Assembly (NCBI RefSeq): GCF_040054535.1
Contig: NC_090789.1
Coordinates: forward strand, 1,185,697-1,249,696
Reading direction: 5' to 3'
Origin: Antennarius striatus
Lineage: Eukaryota > Chordata > Actinopteri > Lophiiformes > Antennariidae
DNA: 64,000 bases
Positions 56,151-64,000 of this stretch are shown here, in pieces; the stretch's first letter is position 1; every line of letters starts with the position of its first letter. A program made the position numbers and the translations under genes. The notes below the pieces were generated by a model. It ran no database searches. It worked only from the letters and a program-made list of their open reading frames with translations, and had not been told where the DNA came from.

Positions 56151-57000
56151 TAATGCGTTTGTCCGTAGAAGCCGAGTGTCCATTGGATTAGATGGAGAAG
56201 TTTTTTATGACCTCAAAACTCGATAGTCATTGGATAAATGCCACTATTCTGTCCCGCCCCCGGATGCTCGGCTTCTCTAGGGGTGAATGGGGCATTGGGC
56301 TAGCCTTGGCCAGTCTAGACGCTAGACTGTCATTTAATGATTGAACGATCAGTTGGAAGGCGGAAACCCTTTTGATTGACAGCTATTTTGAGATATAAAT
56401 CACTTGCATAATCTGCAGTGGCACTGGAAGCTCAGTCCATCGCAGATTATAGACGTGAAGTCTGACAACAGGCTGCTACCCGTTTCTTGTTGTTTGCTTG
56501 GTGAAATTGCTTAGTTCAATAGAATTTCAACACTTCTTTGTTCAAGTTTAATACCCTTGTTCTGTCAATCATTCATACTGTTGGTTAAGTTAGGAGAGAC
56601 CTAGCCAGCTAGCAAGGTGTGCACAATGGTGGACAATGCAAATATTGTCGATCTGATTTTGATAGTCTTCCTTATGAGGAGAATTAAACAGCAGGGCAGA
56701 CCAACAGCTAATTGGGGTCTCCTGGTATGATGAAGTTAGCCCGCTGAATGGACGTGCTGCGATAAAGAACCTGTACTGTTGGTCGTTCGTCTTGATGAAA
56801 CTGTCTTGGATGTCTTGTTTGGTCAGAAATGGTTTTTGGGGGTCTGTCTGTATTTGATCAAGCCTATAAAAGGCGTAACAAGAGCAATGAACATGTGGAT
56901 GCACGTCAAAGGTAAGTTGCCTTGGCAACAAGCAGACAATGAAGGTGCTCGCATTCCCGAACGGCCTTATTGATATCACTTCCTTGCTTGGCCAGCAGGA
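56150..57000. mobile_element. Possible degenerate transposon-derived region
   Basis: The stretch gccgagtgtccattggatta through ttgattgacagctattttga (about 56170-56393) has the feel of a dispersed fish repeat. A minus-strand open frame of about 129 codons (56979-56590) lies beside it without recognised domains. No terminal repeats or target duplications were identified. Confidence 0.3.
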
Positions 57001-57684
57001 GCGACCATGATGAGACTATCATCCAACAAAGGGAATTTTCCATCAGTTTCTTGTTTTGTAAGATTAGACAAGGTACCAACCTAAATGTATTCTATAGGCA
57101 CTGAAAGGAACCCACAACACAAAGGACTTTCTGAAAAAAGAGTTATTTTTTCAGGTGAAATCCTTCAAAAGAAAACATTTTGAACATTTTTTTTGTGGCT
57201 GTAGGTTCATTCAGTCCTTCAGATCCAGATCAAGTCTCTGTTCCTGACCCCAGATCTGGGGCTACAACAATTCTTATCCTCCTCGCAGGTCACATGGTTA
57301 TGCACACACAGGAAGCCAGAGAACCCAGAGAGACACTGTGAGAATAGACAAACTCTGAACACCACCCTAGAACTACTCACTGGGATTAGGGTTAATCTAT
57401 TTTAATCATACAAAGACAGCAAAAAGGAGGGGTATTGCAAGTAGTTGACTGACTCGTCTTTGTTTCAAATAGCAAAACAAGTTTAACTGCACAAGCAAAA
57501 TCACGCAGAGACTGTTTCTGCCGCGATAAACCGCCCGTTTGTCCTGATATAAATCTGCCAAGTTTGGGTAACAGCGAACACTGGACGGGGGAAGACCTGA
57601 GTGCATTCTGATGAAGATACGGGAATGAATTCAGATTGTCAGGATGTGCAATTGGATCCAGATCTGCATCAAAATTTGAGCTGT

Positions 57685-57975
57685 TCATTCATTCATTTTC
57701 TGTTTCTCGGGGGTTGCCGGAGTCTATCTCAGCGGACTTGTTGGATAGAGACGGGGGAGATGCTCTGAACACAACCACTCACAAACATACTCACACCTAC
57801 GGACAATTTGGAACCGATCCATTACCTCAGCTGCATGTGTTCAGAGTTGGGAGGAAGCCGGAGAACCCTGAGAGAACCCACATGGACACGGGAAGAACTA
57901 ACAAACTCTACACGGGAAGAACTCGAACCCGGAACCCTCTTGCTGTGAGGCGACAGCGCTACCGTCTGCGCCAGC
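57685..57975 (+). mobile_element. Common fish retroposon-like repeat, about 290 bp
   Basis: Starts with a cattcattcatt tract and ctcgggggttgccggagtct, continues with cacaaacatactcacaccta, gttgggaggaagccggagaa and acccacatggacacgggaag, and ends gctgtgaggcgacagcgcta before ccgtctgcgcc. This ordered set of phrases is a highly repeated vertebrate interspersed element. Shorter pieces occur at 28341 and 45291. An open frame through it is not a gene. Exact family not verified. Confidence 0.6.
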
Positions 57976-58261
57976 CTGTCGCACATAATTTGAGCCGTTC
58001 CGCACAAAATTACTGAAGCAGAAGTATTTAAATATATTTATTTGATTGCATCAAGCGGAGTCATCATGTGTCAGAATGGATAAGTAACATTTTCATGTAT
58101 GCAATTATTGATTTATACTAGTCTTCATTGCAGTTTCAATTAATAAATAGAGTAAATCAAGTCATTTTTAAGGAGAAAGACATCAACGAATACTGATCAA
58201 CAGCAATAAATTATGGAGAAAATAGAATTAGGTGCAAAGTTTGTCATTTGAGTCCAAGTAT

Positions 58262-58713
58262 TTAATGCGAAAGAATTGCCGTAACAATCGCTGTCAGGAA
58301 AAGCAAACTTGTTTTGCCGATCAGTGCCGGTGCAGCGCTCGTCGTCGGTGATTGGGTCACGAACACGGTAACCTCTGTTGCTGGTTCAACGGTTGGCTCG
58401 TCCGTTGATCCTTCCGTTGATCCTTCCGTTGATCCTTCTGTTGATCTCATCACTGATCCGTCGGTCGATTGTTCCGTTGATCCGTCCGTTATTGTAACCT
58501 CCGTGACGGCTGCTGTTGTCGATAGCCCTTCCGTCGTTTGGGCAGTTGCGATCATGGATTGGATGTTGCCTCCAACTGTTTGGTCAAAACAGGGAAGAAT
58601 CAGTGTTTGAGCAACGATCACATTTCCAAATTGATCTGCGTGTCATATTTATTGATCGGTGGAAACTTCAACTCACCAACACACAAAAGCAGGACGACAA
58701 CGATCTTCATCAT
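58262..58713 (-). CDS. Small Ser/Thr-rich mucin-like protein, likely GPI-anchored (gene A)
   Basis: Two coding exons (58713-58677, 58575-58262), 116 aa. Signal peptide MMKIVVVLLLCV, then a VGGNIQS cleavage-region motif. The body is almost entirely Thr, Ser, Glu and Val with a short STEG repeat (STEGSTEGSTEGSTDEP), no cysteines and many potential O-glycosylation sites. The C-terminus is a small-residue site followed by a hydrophobic stretch (LLFLTAIVTAILSH), the pattern of a GPI-attachment signal. It pairs with gene B at 60174-60989: same two-exon layout, same phase 1 junction, GNIQS versus GNTQS, and LFLTAIVTAILSH versus LFITAVVTAILLR. A promoter with a TATA-like ATATTTAAG lies at 58967-58975, and a 5' UTR exon probably ends at 58910. 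I know no named family. Confidence 0.75.
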
Positions 58714-58909
58714 CAATGTGTGAAGGTGCTTTTCTGTTTGCGGGAAAAAAAATTTAAATTAAAGTACCCACTCCATATTTAGGATGATAATAATTAATTA
58801 AAGACAGACATGATGAATTAAATTAAGTGAGAAAGACTGAAATAATAATCATCAAATGCTCACAAATACGAAGTTGCGTTGCCTCTCTGAAGCCGGGACG
58901 AGTCTCTAC

Positions 58910-59000
58910 CTGTCTGGTATCCTTTGCCGTTTGACTTTTTGAGGTTCTGCCCTGAACTGACGGCGGCTTAAATATCCACAGGATGACATCAGAATCTGCA
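58910..59000 (-). promoter_or_regulatory. Gene A promoter and 5' UTR exon
   Basis: Minus-strand TATA-like ATATTTAAG at 58967-58975, an ATF/CRE-like TGATGTCA at 58984-58991, and a GTAGAG donor after CCAGACAG at 58910. Closely similar sequence recurs at about 63060-63150, and a looser match lies at 61271-61365 before gene B. Confidence 0.55.
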
Positions 59001-60062
59001 CGATGATGTAAATCACTCCTTTTCACTGTTCACAAGGCGTTGTCAGTGAACAGATCACTCATTCCTAATGCTTTGTGTGATGAATATCTTCTCTGGGGAC
59101 ACAGGAAACTGGTTGGATGACATACCTTCCCAGATTTGTCCGAGTTGTAATAACGTTAGAACTTTATTTTTTAATATTAGAGATTTAAAAAATTACAAAA
59201 AAATCACATTATGAATCAATTCTGTTGAAGGTTCCCACAGTTTAAAGCTTTTTATCCTCGTTCTGTTGTATTACCTGTGTGTTGTTTTATTTAGAACTAA
59301 AACAACCTGGTCATAGATCGATGACATAAAGCAATCTTATCAAACAAATGAGGATTATTTTGATTAGTCCAGCTTATTTTAACCTGATTTGGTTCCATAA
59401 AGTACGTTTAACATAGTTTGAGCTCAGTTACCATGGAAACCAGCCTGGGATCTGATGAATCCTCCAGCTAAATATCAGGTTAGCTACCAGACTAATGTTT
59501 CAGAGTTCCTGAAACACTGACCTGTGAGTAAAGAATGATTTTACTATTAATTTTCTATTGATACCATATTATTGATTTTAATGACTGCAGTCAGTGAGAA
59601 AATAAAGTTTAGAGAAAATCAAATTAAATGAATAAATGACATCAAACTTTGAGGCTGTCTAAGACAAACTATGAAAAGAATAAAGAAAAACGAGATTTTA
59701 ACACATGAATATTTTAATAACCTGTAGGTTCTTTTTTTTTTTTTTTGACTGCTGAATGTTTAATCGGCTTCAATTAAAATAATTACATATGAAAATATTC
59801 CATCCATCCGTGTGTAGATGATTCTATTCCTGTCAGAGTGACTAAAAGAAAAGACATCAGCAGAAACGAGAGATGACGTTTAGCCTCAGGATGACGTTAA
59901 ACCTCCGGGCGCTCGTCACGCGGGACTGATGCATAAATATTGACGTGTTTGAAACATGTCACATACCTGTGTGTGTGTTTCAGTTTCAGTGTGTGTGTGT
60001 GTTTGTTTGTGTGTGCTCTACCTCTAAATGTGTGAAATACATACAAAGTGGAAAAAAGAACA

Positions 60063-60150
60063 CAGTAATCCCTCATTACTCGCGGGTATTACGTTCCGGG
60101 ACCACCCGCAAAAAACGAAATTCCGCGATATAAAAATTATTTTCTACAAT
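60063..60150. mobile_element. Tigger/pogo-like terminal fragment
   Basis: CAGTAATCCCTCATTACTCG, then ttacgttccgggaccacccg and cgaaattccgcgatataaaa, matches the terminal region of Tigger-type (Tc1/mariner) elements. One end only. It interrupts the alignment between this spacer and the homologous spacer at 63400-63560, which lacks it, so it inserted after the duplication or was lost from the other copy. It lies within about 110 bp of the gene B stop and may form part of its 3' UTR. Confidence 0.65.
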
Positions 60151-60173
60151 TGAACCATCGTTTAGTCCAGTTC

Positions 60174-60989
60174 TTAACGCAGGAGAATCGCCGTGACAAC
60201 TGCTGTGATGAAGAGGCAACTTCCTTTGTTGATCGCTGCTGCGGCATTTGTTGTCATTGGTATTGTTGTTGCTGTTGTTGTCGTGTTTGTTGACTCTGAT
60301 GCAGTAGTTGCTGGAGCCATGGGGGTCGTTGCTGCTGCAACAGTAGTTGCTGGAGCCATGGGGGTCGTTGCTGGTGCAACAGTAGTTGCTGGAGCCATGG
60401 GGGTCGTTGCTGGTGCAACAGTAGTTGCTGGAGCCATGGGGGTCGTTGCTGGTGCAACAGTAGTTGCTGGAGCCATGGGGGTCGTTGCTGGTGCAACAGT
60501 AGTTGCTGGAGCCATGGGGGTCGTTGCTGGTGCAACAGTAGTTGCTGGAGCCATGGGGGTCGTTGCTGGTGCAACAGTAGTTGCTGGAGCCATGGGGGTC
60601 GTTGCTGCTGCAACAGTAGTTGCTGGAGCCATGGGGGTCGTTGCTGCTGCAACAGTAGTTGCTGGAGCCATGGGGGTCGTTGCTGCTGCAACAGTAGTTG
60701 CTGGAGCCATGGGGGTCGTTGCTGCTGCAACAGTAGTTGCTGGAGCCATGGGGGTCGTTGCTGCTGCAACAGTAGTTGCTGGAGCCATCAGGGTCGTTGC
60801 TGTTGCTGCAGGAGTTGCTGCTGGCGTTGTGCTCTGGGTGTTGCCTGAGGTGACTTGATAACACGATGAAATAATTTACTATAAAAATCTGATTATGAAT
60901 CCATATTTCAAGCAAATCGATCTATTGATTATTAATAATGACAACTTACCAAGAAAGAGCAGCAGGATGACAACCGTGTTCAGGCTCAT
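60174..60989 (-). CDS. Mucin-like tandem-repeat protein, likely GPI-anchored (gene B)
   Basis: Two coding exons (60989-60950, 60844-60174), 236 aa. Signal peptide MSLNTVVILLLFL then GNTQSTTPAAT. The body has twelve 13-residue repeats MAPATTVA(A/P)ATTP: five with A, six with P, one with A, counting from the N-terminus. A short STNTTTTAT region follows and a hydrophobic end (LFITAVVTAILLR) suited to GPI attachment. There are no charged residues in the repeat, which suggests a dense O-glycan rod. The 39-bp unit leaves all frames open, so overlapping long open frames here (60915-60076, 60769-60254 and the plus-strand one) are shadows; the signal peptide and GPI signal pick this frame. Shares architecture and termini with gene A. 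A TATA-like TATTTAAG at about 61355-61363 and a 5' UTR donor at 61270 lie upstream. Confidence 0.78.
60300..60790. repeat. 39-bp coding minisatellite
   Basis: Twelve near-identical 39-bp units, each containing gcaacagtagttgctggagc then catgggggtcgttgctgct (or ggt), encoding the gene B repeat. The two variants are grouped in blocks rather than mixed, as expected from unequal crossover or slippage of multi-unit stretches. Confidence 0.95.
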
Positions 60990-61270
60990 CTTGTGAAGGT
61001 TCTTTTCTGTTTGGAGAACATCGATTTTAACTCCGTCATCTTTTAGACAGTAATCTGTGTACAGACTGAATGCTAAATTTACTGAATTATATTAAAGTAT
61101 ATTTAATTTAATTCAGTTATATGAGAAATATTCACCATAAATTGATTGGGGACTTCAGTCCCAAAAGTAATATTAGTATCATGTTGTTTATTTCTGTCGG
61201 TCGACTTTATAGCTTTCGAGAAGTTCCACAAAACTTATGAAAATAAGAAATGGCGAAACGACGTACTTAC

Positions 61271-61365
61271 AGATTCTGTCTGTCGACTTGTCCTCTGAAG
61301 CTGCGATGCGTCTGAATCTGTTGACGATTGGCGTGGCCATCGGAAGAACGGGCACTTAAATACCT
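61271..61365 (-). promoter_or_regulatory. Gene B promoter and 5' UTR exon
   Basis: Minus-strand TATA-like GTATTTAAG at 61355-61363, followed after about 85 bp by a CAGAATCT exon end and a perfect GTAAGT donor at 61265-61270. The overall layout matches the gene A promoter. Confidence 0.5.
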
Positions 61366-62939
61366 CCACAGAATAAAAGACCAGAACAAGTTTTGCCCAA
61401 CATTATTTTATGAGTATCTACCTCTCCTTTGTTGTGTCATTTATTGCAAAGGGTTTTTTTTTAATCGCATCAAGACAAAGCCACGTACGGCAGCATCAGG
61501 AACCTTGTTCGGCGAAAACGGAAAACTAGTTCCTGAAACTGAAGAAGGTTCAACGTCTTTGGAAACTTTCTTAAAAGTCCGGTGGATTGACTGAAACAAC
61601 TTTGGATAACCATGACCTGGATAACTGAGAACCTACACAGACAAGTTTAGGTGGTTTTAACAGAAAATAGGAAAAAATAATGGAAATGACAATTCCTTTG
61701 CAATTAAGAACAATCTCAGCTCAACAGAACGTCTCAACTTTGAAGACATCTTTTGATCCCGTCTCAAATCACTGGCCTTGGACATTAAATGAATCAGTCT
61801 AATGTCTGCAGTTTAACTCTTTGCTTTTGTTTTATTTCTATTTTATTCAGCAGAGAAAATTAACATGACTGTTAGCCCCAGAAGCTATTTTTCACCTGTT
61901 GACCCTGTTTGTATCGCTTGCGTCGATTTTTCTGAGCTAGCATCTATATTTTTCTTAAGTTGAACAAGAGAAGATCTGTACTTTAGTTCTCTTGAGGTTT
62001 GATAGCAACGTTCACAAGCTAACAGCTTTAATTTGCTTATGTTTAATCGGGTAGCTTCTGCTTAGCTAGGTTACCTCCTCAGTTTCCTTTAGCTACCTTT
62101 TTAATTCAGCTAGCTGCCCAGTTAGCGTTAGCTAGCTCTGACCACAGTGCTTCACAGCATGACTCGGTGGTTTTTATACGCAGTGAATCTTCAGTTAGCG
62201 TTGAGAAGTAAAAACGTGTTTATATATAGTCGGTTGTACTTATGTTATTGGTGTCGTGTTTTGTACGTGATACCGATATGCTAATGTGTCCTGGTGGTGA
62301 TGGGGATTGGTCTGCACTGATCAGGTGACAGAGAGTGGGTGTGGCTGTGCTAGCTGCACCAGCTAACTCTCCATATCACACAATAGCAATGAGTGGAAGT
62401 CAAGAAATGTAATAAAGATTAAATAAATAAATAAACAACGTTGACGAGCACTCTTCTGCAGACGTTCGCTCCGTCTTCAGGAAACTTTATTCGTACCACA
62501 AATTGTGTCATTGAGGAGACACCTTCAGCTCGAGATTAAAGAACCGGAGGGTTTAAGTACAGAACGAGTAACACAACACTCGAAAAATGCAAGATTAAAA
62601 AAAAATATTAAAAAATTAAAAATGTAACACACCATAAAATCATAAAAGATGACGGATCACGTGTGTACTTTACACAAATCAATCACATTTTAATCAAAGT
62701 AAAGTTTGATACCACATCATTGATTGTATGTGTTGTAAACTATAGCAATCAATAAAGATGAACTGTACGAAGGTCAAACTTGTCACTCGATATCTTACCA
62801 GCAACTAGAAGCAACTGGGATCTCTTTATAACTGACTTAGACAACTATCAATTATGTAGGCTTCAATAATGAAGCATTTATCGACTATTGTTAAATTTAT
62901 TCAGGCGACAATAAAACAAATTATGCAACAAATGTACAA
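61366..62939. other. Spacer, no gene recognised
   Basis: If the third promoter copy at about 63.1 kb drove a gene on the minus strand, its coding exons should fall here. I looked for a signal peptide exon, Thr-rich frame and hydrophobic end and found none. Contents: gctagc/gttagc-rich sequence at 61930-62130, commonly seen near fish genes, and AT-rich DNA at 62400-62900. Confidence 0.5.
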
Positions 62940-63560
62940 TTCAGCCAGCCTGCCGTGGCCCCGCCCCTCCATAAGTAACTATATGAGGTTTACTTGATAG
63001 GGGAAGAACGTTTTTGTGTCTTTTAGCCGAGCCGAAATTTTCTTCGGGGCTTGGTTGCTGTGAATCTATCTGTCTGGCATCGTTTGTGTTGGACTTTTGA
63101 ACGGACGACAGCTTTAATATCCACGGGAGGACCTCGGAATCGCACAATCACGCAGATAATTCCTGTTTGCTGATGACTAAGTGTTGTCAACGGAAAAATA
63201 CTAGCTGTTAATGCTTTGCGTTATAAATATCTGAGGACACGTGAAACTGGTTGGATGACATATCTTTTCCTGTTCTGATGATGTTCCCTGGGTTTAATGA
63301 CGGTGTAACTTTTATAAATTATAGGTATTGGTGTGAGTAAATTTCCGTATGCATCAATTCTGTTTTGCCTCAGGATGAATTTGAACCTGCAGAACAAAGC
63401 AGCACTCAGGGACAGATGGTAAATTCTGACGCGATTTAGGATGTCACATACCCGTTGTGTTTCATTTCAGTAATATTTTGTGTATGTGTGTGTCTGTGTT
63501 CTGACCTGTATATGTGTAGAAAAAAATAAATATATATAGTGAAAAAAGAACTGAATAATA
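62940..63560 (-). repeat. Third copy of the mucin-locus promoter region
   Basis: Aligns by eye with 58880-59160 and 59900-60062. Shared phrases include actggttggatgacata (59110 and 63245), aatgctttg (59070 and 63211), the CCAGACAG-type exon end, the ATATTAAAG TATA-like box at about 63112-63120, tgtcacatac (59957 and 63443) and gtgaaaaaagaac. The order is preserved, which makes this a segmental duplicate. The stretch between 59160 and 59900 is shorter in the right copy. No intact gene follows it. Confidence 0.7.
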
Positions 63561-64000
63561 ATGAAGTAATCTATCTTTTTGTGTGCAGTCAGTCTGGTTT
63601 TGTATGTTGCTGATTTTTATTTTCAGAAGTCAGGTTTTGGATTTGAAACCTCATATTTTTGAGGTTGAGTGTTTTACAAAATAAAATACGGACCTGTACA
63701 ATAACAGAGTGTCATCAGCGTATAGAGAAACTCCATCTGTCAGATGGATGGACGACCCCTGAAGGGAACGGTGTGCGAAAAAAGTCTTTTTATTTCAACA
63801 AAAATTTTAATTTGACTGATTATACTATATATAGTATAGAAACTATATATAGTATTTATACATGACTTCAGAAGTGTTTGTTAGAATAAAAATAAAGTTT
63901 TGGTATGTCCTCCAAAAACACCTGAGGTTAAATTTTTGAATGTCAAAATATTTCAGTGAGTTTCCTGTTAAGGTTTAACAGATTTATATGAAAAATAAAT
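63561..64000. other. Right flank, no gene recognised
   Basis: AT-rich sequence with tatatatagtata near 63827-63855 and a gacgacccctgaagggaac phrase at about 63748-63767 that resembles the LINE 3'-end fragment at 31660. No coding exon supported. Confidence 0.45.

Noticed and set aside
56590-56979. 129-codon minus-strand frame as a gene
   Set aside because: No signal peptide, domain or splice context recognised, and it lies in repeat-like sequence; kept only as a possible transposon relic.
57636-58016. 126-codon plus-strand frame
   Set aside because: It is a reading of a common interspersed repeat (cattcatt tail, gaacccggaaccctc phrases).
60076-60915. Long minus-strand frame with SSNYCCxSNDPHG repeats and other long frames over the same DNA
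   Set aside because: The 39-bp repeat is a multiple of three without stops, so several frames stay open. Only the frame with a signal-peptide exon and a GPI-like end (gene B) makes a sensible protein.

Overview
The window is vertebrate nuclear DNA, almost certainly from a ray-finned (percomorph-type) teleost. The genes are intron-rich with GT-AG junctions, the spacers are full of (CA)n microsatellites, minisatellites and small DNA transposons, and the spacing is compact. The gene content (tenascin-X, atf6b, vps52, rps18, ring1) matches loci that sit in the class III and extended class II parts of the mammalian MHC, so this looks like a fish MHC-linked block. I rebuilt exon structures by hand from splice sites and reading phase. 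Every complete gene model closes in frame.

Layout: 2.1-7.5 kb, minus strand, 5' part of a tenascin-X-like gene (signal peptide, coiled-coil assembly region, ten EGF repeats plus a partial one, half of the first FN3 domain; the rest lies off the left edge). 7.5-19.7 kb, no convincing coding sequence. 19.7-25.5 kb, minus, complete 17-exon atf6b. 26.7-39.1 kb, an immune-looking insert between the conserved neighbours: a two-Ig, double-ITIM receptor (plus), a satellite and retroelement patch, a two-exon ADP-ribosyltransferase-like gene with an ISRE upstream (plus), a single-V-domain short-tailed receptor (minus), and a two-Ig-like GPI-type protein whose first domain lacks the usual second cysteine (plus). 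40.0-46.5 kb, minus, complete 20-exon vps52 with an AT-AC (U12-type) intron. 46.8-49.2 kb, plus, rps18, divergent from vps52 across a 334-bp promoter. 50.3-52.8 kb, minus, ring1. 53.7-58.2 kb, gene-poor. 58.3-63.6 kb, a tandemly duplicated locus with two tiny mucin-like, probably GPI-anchored proteins (minus) and a third copy of the promoter region without a recognisable gene.

The housekeeping genes act separately: ER-stress transcription (atf6b), endosome-to-Golgi tethering (vps52), translation (rps18) and Polycomb ubiquitylation (ring1). The most novel content is the immune-like insert at 26-39 kb and the mucin-like pair at 58-63 kb. One minisatellite family recurs in introns of tnxb, atf6b and ring1. 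One TIR-bearing MITE family (about 430-535 bp) sits in vps52 and ring1 introns, twice directly beside splice sites.
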